Below are positions 1 through 7,107 of a DNA stretch of 24,949 nt, piece after piece. This DNA comes from Prevotellaceae bacterium UBA4336 (GTDB lineage Bacteria; Bacteroidota; Bacteroidia; Bacteroidales; Bacteroidaceae). Made by a program: the position numbers and the translations under genes. The stretch's first letter is position 1. Each line of letters opens with the position of its first letter. The notes below the pieces were generated by a model. It saw only the letters and a program-made list of their open reading frames with translations, ran no database searches and was not told the origin of the DNA. The DNA is taken from NCBI GenBank assembly GCA_002394305.1, contig DGTM01000046.1, positions 1-24,949 on the forward strand, written 5' to 3'.

Positions 1-251
1 ACAACGGATTGAACGGATTAGACGGATGTGTTTTTAACATCTAAAGAAACGAAATAAACGAATGTTCGTGTCTTTAGTGCCTTTCGATGTTCAAAAAGAA
101 GTCCTTGTATTCGATGTTAACAACGGATTGAACGGATTAGACGGATGTGTTTTTAACATCTAAAGAAACGAAAGAAACGAATGTTCGTGTTTTTAGTGTA
201 TTTCGATGTTCAAAAAAGAAGTCCATGTTTTCGATGTTAAACCACGGATTG
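1..251. repeat. 119-120 bp tandem repeat, about 2.1 copies
   Basis: Copy 1 spans 1-119 and copy 2 spans 120-239. A third copy starts at about 240 and stops matching after roughly ten bases. The copies differ at only a few positions, plus one extra A in copy 2. Each copy opens with a short internal repeat of ACGGATT units and contains a small inverted repeat ACGAA-TG-TTCGT (58-69 and 177-188). No credible gene lies in it. The array reaches the window edge, so the true copy number is unknown. Similar ACGGATT-type intergenic repeats occur in Bacteroidetes genomes. Confidence 0.9.
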
Positions 252-332
252 CATGCTTTTTGTGACTTTTGATGTAAAACTGTTTTCCTTGCCCCTTTTG
301 CTCTGTTAAGATGTGTTAAATGGTGGGGGTGC

Positions 333-366
333 TTTGCTTCTCTTATTATAATAATGAGTAACTTTG
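333..366 (+). promoter_or_regulatory. Bacteroidetes-type promoter of the SGNH-GH29-epimerase-araC unit
   Basis: TTTG at 333-336 and TAACTTTG at 359-366 match the Bacteroidetes -33 (TTTG) and -7 (TAnnTTTG) consensus, with 22 nt between them. Transcription should start at about 371-374, giving a leader of about 20 nt before the ATG at 393. An in-frame ATG at 354 lies upstream of the -7 box, so it would not be in this transcript. Confidence 0.75.
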
Positions 367-392
367 TAGGGAAAACATATCTAATTGGCGAA

Positions 393-3281
393 ATGAAGAA
401 GAATCTACTTGCTTTGGTGCTCATGCTGACATGCCTGGGCGCCGGGGGACAGAACCCCGACAGCCTGACGTTTGCCGTGCTGGGCAACTCCATCTCTACC
501 TACTACGACTATATCCCTGCGGGCTATGCCGTCTACTACGACCAGAACCGCGAGAAGAACTATGGCATACAGGTGGGCGACACGTGGTGGATGCAGCTGA
601 GCCGCCTGTCGGGACTGACGTTCCTGGCTAATGCCTCGTGGAGCGGCAGTCGCGTGGCTGCCGACGAGTTGAACAGCAATGCGCCGTTCCTCAGCAACCA
701 TCGCATGAAGGCGCTGGGACGAGCCGGCAACCCCGACTTCATCTTCATTGCCGGCGGCACGAACGACTGGAACGTGGCCCGCGTGCCCCTGGGCGAATAC
801 AGAACGGAGAACTTCACCGATTCCGTCACGTTCCGGGGTGCTTACCAACGTCTCCTCTACAAGCTGACCACGTGGTATCCACAGGCCCGCATCGTCTGTC
901 TGAGCATCTTCCCGAGGGGAAACGGCATCAACGACAAGAATGCGAAGGGCTGGAGCCAGGCCGATGCCAATGCCAGCATCAAGTACATAGCCAATCAGTT
1001 CGGGCAGTATTACGTGGACTGCACCACCATTCCCTTCAGCAGCAACTGGGGCGCCTACACCCTGGACCGCCTTCATCCCACGGCTCAGGGTGCCACACAG
1101 ATAGCCACCTGCATCAACAATGCCCTGATACGCCTGAAGCTCATCACGAGGGACCTGAAGCGCTCTGGCGAAGTGGAGGAGGCTGAGCGTCTGCTCGACC
1201 TTCGCTTCACGGCGGACGGCATCGTCAACCTGGGCACCTTCGAGACCCGCGTCGGCAAGCACGGCTCGGCTGCCACGTTCTACGATGCTGCCAGCGACGT
1301 GTACTACGGCTGCAGCAGGGCGCGTGCGTCCGACTTCTTCTATGCCACCTACGACGAAGGGTCCCCCCTGGCCGAAGCCTTCAACAGCAGCGTGACCTGG
1401 GAGATGCTGGTGCGCCCCGACGGTCTGGGCGACCAGGGCGGCGGCATCACGCGCTCGTGCTTCCTGGGCAACGAGCAGGACGGCGGCTGGGCCTTCTACA
1501 ACTCGCCTGTGGCAAGCTGCTTCAGCTACAGGCACAAGAGCGGCGTGAGCAGCACCATGAAGAGCATTGCGGGCGACTCCATCCTTGTCCCCGGCAAGTT
1601 CTACCACATCGTAGCCACGATGGACAGGCCAAGCCATACGATGCGCTACTACATCAACGGCAAGCTGGTGTGCACGGGAACACGTGCCGGCACCGACATG
1701 CCCCTGCCTCAATGCGGCACGCAGAAGGGGCGCAAAGGCATGTGGATCTGCTTGGGCGGCGACGCCACGGCTGCCTCCTATACCGGCAGTGCCGAGGCAT
1801 CGACGGCGTGCAGCTTCGTCTTTGTCAGGATATACGATGGTGCCCTCACGCAGAAGGCAGCCCTCCGCCTCTATGACGACGAGGTCAAGAAGTTCACCGA
1901 GCCCCAGGCATCGCTCGGCACAGAGCTCATCATGGACTGCGAGTTCACGCCCGCCGGAGCCGTGAACCATGCGCCGTCGTATCGCGACAAACCCATCGCT
2001 ATGGTGGGCGAGGTGCCGATGCGCTACAATGCCGACATCAATCTCTACGAGGCACAGTTCAGCGCCACGAAGACACAGTTCTTCAAGTACATGCTGGGCG
2101 ACGCTCCGTCTGCCATGAGTCAGCTCTCGGATGCCTACAGCGTCGAGGTGTATTGCCGGAACAACAATGCCCAGCCTAAGAACATCACCCGTCCGCTGGG
2201 GTTTGTCAACACCTACGGCTTCGGCATACAGATGAACGCCAAGGGCAACATCGGCTACGCGACCGTGACGCAGGGCAGCAAGGCCGACGGCTCGCAGACC
2301 AAGACGCAGTGGATGTGGGCGCAGGATGCTACCCTCACCACCGACTATACGCACTATGTCATCGTCTACGACCGCAAGCACTACACCTCCCGCTTCTACA
2401 TCAACGGCAAGCTGGCCGACACACGCTGGCTGACCTTCAAGGAGTGTCCCGTCTACGAGTGGACGCCCTCCACATGGCTGGCAATCGGTGGCGACGCCCA
2501 CGGCAGCTACGAGCCGTCCGCCACGCAGACCGAGACGACAGGCAACTATCCCTTCGACGGCGACGTGGCCTTGGTGCGCATCTACGGCCGTGCACTCAGC
2601 GACAGCGAGGTGCAGACCCTCGAGGGCATCCTTCACACCTCGGAGGTGAGCTACAAGTTCGGGGCCAACGGCTATGCTGCCGTCTGTCTGCCGTACGCAT
2701 GGCGAGTGCCCGACGACTGCACGGCATTCGTCGTCACAGAGATAGCCAGTCCGTCCGTCATCCTGAGCCCCATCGCACAGGCCGGAGAGTGTGTGCCCTA
2801 CGGAACACCTGTCCTGCTCAAGGGAACAGCCAAGGCCACCGTCACCCTGACCGCGCTGGACAAGAGCGAAGTCTACAACCTCGCCGCAGCAACACCCGAC
2901 GGACAATCTTCGGCTTCCGACGTCCGGAACCTCCTGACGGGCACCTATCCGGGCAGGACGCTCCTTGCCGGCGAGGGCTATTGCATCAAGTCGACCGGCG
3001 CGAACATCTACCGCACCACGACCAGCACCGCACTGCCTCCCTTCAGTTGCTACCTCGTTTCGTCCGAACGACGCTCGTACTACAAGATAGAGGAGAGCGC
3101 CGACGGCGTGGATGCCCCCCTCCACGGTGTGACAGGCGACACGGCACGCCGTGAGGAGGCACACAGCGTGCTGTATGACCTCTCGGGGCGTGGAGTGTCC
3201 GACGGACGGCAGGGCGCAGGGCAAGTGCCGCTGAAGTCCGGCCTCTACATCCGCGGCGGGAAGAAAGTAATCATCAGATAA
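393..3281 (+). CDS. Secreted SGNH/GDSL hydrolase with two LamG-like domains and a T9SS-type C-terminal tail
   Basis: Exported protein of 962 residues with a signal peptide at about 1-19. Residues 25-250 form an SGNH esterase/lipase-type domain. Visible motifs are the nucleophile block LGNSIS (Ser33), GGTNDWN (Asn124) and DRLH (Asp225, His228). Two concanavalin/LamG-like modules follow (about 265-505 and 515-755), both with the phrase YYINGK or FYINGK. Next comes a beta-rich segment, and the last 35 residues (YDLSGRG ... GLYIRGGKKVIIR) resemble type IX secretion sorting tails in Prevotella. A surface carbohydrate deacylase is a reasonable guess from the neighbouring glycan enzymes, but the substrate is not shown. 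The start at 393 is chosen because the alternative ATG at 354 lies upstream of the promoter -7 box and lacks a signal peptide. GH29 follows after 26 nt. Confidence 0.85.
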   Translation: MKKNLLALVLMLTCLGAGGQNPDSLTFAVLGNSISTYYDYIPAGYAVYYDQNREKNYGIQVGDTWWMQLSRLSGLTFLANASWSGSRVAADELNSNAPFLSNHRMKALGRAGNPDFIFIAGGTNDWNVARVPLGEYRTENFTDSVTFRGAYQRLLYKLTTWYPQARIVCLSIFPRGNGINDKNAKGWSQADANASIKYIANQFGQYYVDCTTIPFSSNWGAYTLDRLHPTAQGATQIATCINNALIRLKLITRDLKRSGEVEEAERLLDLRFTADGIVNLGTFETRVGKHGSAATFYDAASDVYYGCSRARASDFFYATYDEGSPLAEAFNSSVTWEMLVRPDGLGDQGGGITRSCFLGNEQDGGWAFYNSPVASCFSYRHKSGVSSTMKSIAGDSILVPGKFYHIVATMDRPSHTMRYYINGKLVCTGTRAGTDMPLPQCGTQKGRKGMWICLGGDATAASYTGSAEASTACSFVFVRIYDGALTQKAALRLYDDEVKKFTEPQASLGTELIMDCEFTPAGAVNHAPSYRDKPIAMVGEVPMRYNADINLYEAQFSATKTQFFKYMLGDAPSAMSQLSDAYSVEVYCRNNNAQPKNITRPLGFVNTYGFGIQMNAKGNIGYATVTQGSKADGSQTKTQWMWAQDATLTTDYTHYVIVYDRKHYTSRFYINGKLADTRWLTFKECPVYEWTPSTWLAIGGDAHGSYEPSATQTETTGNYPFDGDVALVRIYGRALSDSEVQTLEGILHTSEVSYKFGANGYAAVCLPYAWRVPDDCTAFVVTEIASPSVILSPIAQAGECVPYGTPVLLKGTAKATVTLTALDKSEVYNLAAATPDGQSSASDVRNLLTGTYPGRTLLAGEGYCIKSTGANIYRTTTSTALPPFSCYLVSSERRSYYKIEESADGVDAPLHGVTGDTARREEAHSVLYDLSGRGVSDGRQGAGQVPLKSGLYIRGGKKVIIR

Positions 3282-3307
3282 TAACGAAAGCCAAACATTA
3301 AACCACG

Positions 3308-4744
3308 ATGAAGAGATACAAGTATTTGCTGGCAGCGCTGACGCTTTGTTGTCTGTCGACTGTGAGTGCCAGCGGCGAGGAGCTTCAGTCCCCCGCCATG
3401 CAGACGGCAAGCCAGGAGAAGTCGCTGCACCAGTTGCAGCAGGAGTTCATTGACCGCAGGTTCGGCATGTTCATCCATTTCAACATGCCCACGTTCTACG
3501 ACCAGGACTGGCCCGACCCCGATGCCCCCGCCGAACGCTTCAACCCAACACGCCTGGACTGCCGCCAGTGGGCCAAGGCAGCCAAGTCCGCCGGCATGTC
3601 CTACGGCTGTCTGACCACCAAGCATCACAGCGGCTTCTGCATCTGGGACACCAAGACCACCGACTACAACGTGATGAAGAGTCCGCTGCGGCGCGACGTG
3701 GTGCGCGAATACGCCGACGCTTTCCGTGCCGAAGGGCTGGAAGTCTACCTCTACTATTCCATCCTCGATATGCACCACCGTCTGCGTCCGCACATGATAA
3801 CCGCACAGCACGTGCAGATGATAAAGGACCAGCTGACCGAACTCCTCACGAACTACGGCCGCATCAGTGCCATCATCATCGACGGATGGGACGCCCCGTG
3901 GAGCCGCATCTCGTACGATGAGATACCCTTCGAGGACATCTATCGCCACATCAAGGCGTTGCAGCCCGAGTGTCTCGTCATGGACCTGAACGCAGCCAAG
4001 TACCCGCGCGAAGCCCTCTTCTACACCGACATCAAGAGCTACGAGCAGGGCGCCGGCCAGCGCATCAGCACGCAGCAGAACCGCCTGCCTGCCCTGGCTT
4101 GCCTGCCCTTGCAGGGCAGTTGGTTCTGGAAGACGTCGTTCCCCACGGACAAGCTGAAGGACCCCGATGAGATGGTGCACCAGAACATCGAGCCTTACGG
4201 CGAGGCCTACTGCACCTTCATCCTGAATGTGGCCCCGAATCGCGAGGGTCTCATGGACGACAACGCTTTGGCTTCCTTGAAGAAGATAGGCGAGTTGTGG
4301 AAGAAACGCGGCCATGTGGCCGACGTGCCGCAGGCCGAAGCGCCCATCATCAGCAGCAATCTGGCAAAGAACTGCCCGTCTGAAGGCTCATGGAGCGACG
4401 ACTATGCCATCTTCGACTTCGCCAACGACGACGACTTCAACAGCTGTTGGAATGCGAATCGCGAAGTGAAGGGACCCTGGTGGCGCGTCAGCTTCGAGCG
4501 CGAGAAGGCCTTCAACATGGTGGTCATCACCGACCGGAACGACGACCGCCTGCAACGTTACCGCCTGGAATACCTCAGCACGGAAGGCTGGAAGACGCTC
4601 TTCGAGGGGCAGTCCCCCTGCCGGGAGCGCGTCAAGATACATCGCTTCCCGACCGTCTGGGGCAGTCAGGTCCGCCTCACCGTGCTGGAGAGCAAGGGCA
4701 CAGCCTCAGTCGCCGAGGTCGGCGTCTACTGCGAGCGCCGCTGA
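3308..4744 (+). CDS. Exported GH29 alpha-L-fucosidase with C-terminal discoidin-like domain
   Basis: 478 residues with a signal peptide at about 1-22. The GH29 barrel covers about 40-340. Visible family features are RRFGMFIHFN near the start, TTKHHSGFCIWD (paired His106/107 of the substrate pocket) and IIIDGWDAPW, where Asp192 sits where GH29 enzymes carry their nucleophile. Residues 375-478 look like an F5/8 type C (CBM32-like) beta-sandwich: WWRVSFER, FNMVVITDR, YRLEYLS, VAEVGVYC. GH29 enzymes hydrolyse terminal alpha-L-fucose, but the natural linkage cannot be read here. The acid/base residue was not identified. The gene lies 26 nt after the SGNH gene and 28 nt before the epimerase, so the three are probably cotranscribed. 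Fucose is not a usual mannan decoration, so its target in this locus is open. Confidence 0.85.
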   Translation: MKRYKYLLAALTLCCLSTVSASGEELQSPAMQTASQEKSLHQLQQEFIDRRFGMFIHFNMPTFYDQDWPDPDAPAERFNPTRLDCRQWAKAAKSAGMSYGCLTTKHHSGFCIWDTKTTDYNVMKSPLRRDVVREYADAFRAEGLEVYLYYSILDMHHRLRPHMITAQHVQMIKDQLTELLTNYGRISAIIIDGWDAPWSRISYDEIPFEDIYRHIKALQPECLVMDLNAAKYPREALFYTDIKSYEQGAGQRISTQQNRLPALACLPLQGSWFWKTSFPTDKLKDPDEMVHQNIEPYGEAYCTFILNVAPNREGLMDDNALASLKKIGELWKKRGHVADVPQAEAPIISSNLAKNCPSEGSWSDDYAIFDFANDDDFNSCWNANREVKGPWWRVSFEREKAFNMVVITDRNDDRLQRYRLEYLSTEGWKTLFEGQSPCRERVKIHRFPTVWGSQVRLTVLESKGTASVAEVGVYCERR

Positions 4745-4772
4745 GCCGGCCACATGAAAAAACCTTAGTACC

Positions 4773-6017
4773 ATGAAATCAAACGAGACTTTATTGCGCA
4801 CACTCTCCCGTGAAGTCCGCGAGTGTCTGACGCAGAACATCCTGCAGTTCTGGCTCGACAACATGCTCGACACGAGGCGAGGCGGCTGGTACGGGCGGAT
4901 GACGGGAAAGGGCCGGATAGAGCAGGATGCCCCACGCGGTGCCATCCTCTATGCCCGGTTGCTCTGGACCTTCAGCGCAGCGTGTCGCGTGCTTGGCGAC
5001 AGTGCCTGTCTCGAGGCGGCCCGACAGACAAAAGACTATATCCTTGCCCATTTCATGGACAGGGAATATGGCGGTTCGTTTTGGAGCGTCGCGGCAGACG
5101 GACAGCCGCTCGACACCAAGAAACAATTCTATGCGCAGGGTTTCATGCTCTACGGCTTTTCGGAGTACGCCCGGCTGACAGGCGACGAGGAGGCTGTGCA
5201 GATTGCCGTCCGCCTCTTCGACATCATAGAACGCCATGCCTGGGACCACGCCTACGGAGGCTATATTGAGGCTTGCACCCGCGACTGGCAACCCATCGCA
5301 GACATGCGTCTATCAGACAAGGACGAGAACTATCCGAAGAGTCAGAACACGCACCTGCACATCATTGAACCCTATACCAACCTGCTCCGCCTGTTGCGCG
5401 AGACGAACCCGGGATGTGAGTATGCCGGAAAGGTATCGGCGGCGGTCAGGCGCCTGGTCTCTCTCTTCACCGACCGCATACTCAACCCCAAGACGCATCA
5501 CCTCGACCTCTTCTTCGACATGGACTGGACGCGCCGCAGCTCGACTGAAAGCTATGGTCACGACATCGAGTGCTCATGGCTGTTGCACGAGGCTGCGCTT
5601 GTGCTTGGAGACAAGGCTACATTGAATAAGGTGGAGCCTGTGGTAAGAGAGGTGGCGTCGGCGAGCGAGAAAGGGCTGCAGCCCGACGGCTCCATGATTT
5701 ATGAAGGGGAGCCCGACGGGTCGCGTTTCGACTGCGACCGCCACTGGTGGGTGCAGGCAGAGGCCGTCGTGGGCTTCTTCAATCTCTATCAGCATTTCGC
5801 CGATGAGAAAGCCTTGGACAAGGCACTGCGACTGTGGGAGTACATCAAGAACCGTCTCGTCGACCATGAGCACGGCGAGTGGTACTGGAGCATCCGCGAG
5901 GATGGCAGTGTGAACCTCGATGACGATCATGCCGGCTTCTGGAAGTGCCCATATCACAATGGCCGCATGTGCATGGAACTCATAGAGCGTGTCGGGACGA
6001 TGCTCAAGATACACTAA
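4773..6017 (+). CDS. Cellobiose/mannobiose 2-epimerase
   Basis: 414 residues without a signal peptide, hence cytoplasmic. This is an N-acylglucosamine/cellobiose 2-epimerase (alpha6/alpha6 barrel, EC 5.1.3.11). Conserved blocks are GGWYGRM, GGSFWSV, KQFYAQGFMLYGFSEY, NTHLHIIEPYTNL (His194/His196), ESYGHDIECSWLL (His263) and CPYHNGRMC (His395); these match the catalytic histidine regions of the family. The enzyme inverts the C2 configuration of the reducing-end sugar of a beta-1,4 disaccharide, turning mannobiose into mannosyl-glucose. The phosphorylase for that product is encoded at 14917 and the matching transporter at 16067, the same trio as in Bacteroides fragilis. Here the epimerase is separated from its partners by about 9 kb and sits 5 nt ahead of the regulator. 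Confidence 0.93.
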   Translation: MKSNETLLRTLSREVRECLTQNILQFWLDNMLDTRRGGWYGRMTGKGRIEQDAPRGAILYARLLWTFSAACRVLGDSACLEAARQTKDYILAHFMDREYGGSFWSVAADGQPLDTKKQFYAQGFMLYGFSEYARLTGDEEAVQIAVRLFDIIERHAWDHAYGGYIEACTRDWQPIADMRLSDKDENYPKSQNTHLHIIEPYTNLLRLLRETNPGCEYAGKVSAAVRRLVSLFTDRILNPKTHHLDLFFDMDWTRRSSTESYGHDIECSWLLHEAALVLGDKATLNKVEPVVREVASASEKGLQPDGSMIYEGEPDGSRFDCDRHWWVQAEAVVGFFNLYQHFADEKALDKALRLWEYIKNRLVDHEHGEWYWSIREDGSVNLDDDHAGFWKCPYHNGRMCMELIERVGTMLKIH

Positions 6018-6022
6018 CACAC

Positions 6023-6931
6023 ATGACCGCCATGACTCCACAAGATTCCACAGCGGCATCGGTGATGCGAGAGATTACACCGCTCTCCGAAAGCGACTGC
6101 TTCTACTTGGCCGACCGCCACAAATCATCGTTCGACTTCCCTATCCATTGTCATCCGGAATACGAGCTTAATTTTATCGGTAATGCTGCGGGAGTGCGGC
6201 GAACAGTGGGAGACAGCAGCGAGACGATAGGGGAGTACGACCTGGTGCTCATCGCCAGCCCCAATCTGGAACATGTATGGGAGCAGGGGGAGTGCGTCAG
6301 CAAGAACATTCGCGAGATTACCATCCAGTTCACCTCAGACGTATTGCCCGAGCCCTTACTCAGTAAGAGTCAGTTCCATTCCATCCGCTGTATGCTCGAC
6401 CGTGCTCGCTGCGGACTTGCCTTCTCGCAGTTTACCATTATGAAAGTATTCGGCAAGATAGACGAACTGACGCGTCAACAACGTGGATTCCATGCCGTGC
6501 TGAGTTTCCTTGAACTGCTCTACGACCTGTCGCTGGCCGACGACAGTCGCACCCTGTCCAGTTCTTCGTTTGCCCGCATAAAGACGAGCAACGAGAGCAG
6601 GCGCGTCAACAAGGTGCAGCAGTACATAGCTAGTCACTACGCCGAAGAGGTGCGACTGGAAACGCTTGCCAACCTCGCAGGAATGACTCCCGTAGCCTTT
6701 TCCCGCTTCTTCCATCAGCGCACAGGTCGTTCACTCTCGGAATACATCATCGAAATCCGACTGGGCCATGCCTCGCGAATGCTGATAGACACCACCATGA
6801 CGGCTGCCGAGATATGTTATGAATCCGGCTTCAACACGCTCTCCAATTTCAACCGCTTGTTCCGCAAGCACAAGGGATGCACCCCGACAGAGTTCCGCGA
6901 GAACTTCAACAAAAAGAAACTTATCATATAA
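6023..6931 (+). CDS. AraC-family transcriptional regulator with N-terminal cupin sensor
   Basis: 302 residues. Residues 25-110 form a cupin-like sensor (HCHPEYELNFI), and about 195-298 are a two-HTH AraC/XylS DNA-binding domain: VRLETLANLAGMTPVAFSRFF, then MTAAEICYESGFNTLSNFNRLFRK and the family-typical CTPTEFR. The start at 6023 leaves 5 nt after the epimerase stop. An ATG at 6032 is equally possible, while the open frame back to 5945 overlaps the epimerase and adds nothing recognisable. It is probably the local activator, sensing a mannan-derived sugar. Many Bacteroidetes glycan loci instead use SusR or hybrid two-component sensors. Candidate sites are the phased boxes at 9457-9514. The effector is not evident from sequence. 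Confidence 0.92.
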   Translation: MTAMTPQDSTAASVMREITPLSESDCFYLADRHKSSFDFPIHCHPEYELNFIGNAAGVRRTVGDSSETIGEYDLVLIASPNLEHVWEQGECVSKNIREITIQFTSDVLPEPLLSKSQFHSIRCMLDRARCGLAFSQFTIMKVFGKIDELTRQQRGFHAVLSFLELLYDLSLADDSRTLSSSSFARIKTSNESRRVNKVQQYIASHYAEEVRLETLANLAGMTPVAFSRFFHQRTGRSLSEYIIEIRLGHASRMLIDTTMTAAEICYESGFNTLSNFNRLFRKHKGCTPTEFRENFNKKKLII

Positions 6932-7041
6932 TTTACGATTTAACGATTTACCATTTAGGATTTACTATTTCTTACACATTATTTATTTACAGTGAGGCAG
7001 CATATTCTTCACTCTTCATTCTTCATTCTTCATTTAATTAG
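6931..7041. repeat. AT-rich short-period intergenic repeats
   Basis: Just after the regulator, ATTTA-based units of about 9-10 bp recur (ATTTACG, ATTTAACG, ATTTACC, ATTTAGG), followed at about 7010-7034 by several TTCATTC units. Similar low-complexity repeats are frequent between Bacteroidetes genes. No gene and no clear terminator are visible here. Confidence 0.7.
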
Positions 7042-7095
7042 AGCGCTGTCCCACGAATGGTTAAGAAAGAGTCAGTCCTTTTCAATATTAGTTCG

Positions 7096-7103
7096 TAACT
7101 TTG
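7096..7103 (+). promoter_or_regulatory. -7 box (TAACTTTG) directly upstream of the GH26-CE7 gene
   Basis: TAACTTTG matches TAnnTTTG and ends 4 nt before the ATG at 7108. No good TTTG -33 element is visible. If used, transcription would start at or next to the start codon, giving a leaderless or nearly leaderless mRNA. Confidence 0.6.
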
Positions 7104-7107
7104 CAGC

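Noticed and set aside
1..251. CRISPR array
   Set aside because: Units are 119-120 bp long and contiguous, with no short repeat plus unique spacer pattern and no cas genes.
354..392. ATG at 354 as the start of the SGNH gene
   Set aside because: It lies upstream of the -7 promoter box (359-366) and would bury the signal peptide. The ATG at 393 directly begins a normal signal peptide.
405..3410. 1001-codon open frame on the minus strand
   Set aside because: It runs antisense to the SGNH gene, has low-complexity composition and no recognisable domain, and is an effect of codon bias in a GC-rich gene.
7047..7055. TGTCCCACG as a further copy of the CGTCGCAC operator
   Set aside because: It differs at two positions, is single, and its distance to the -7 box does not match that at 9457-9514.
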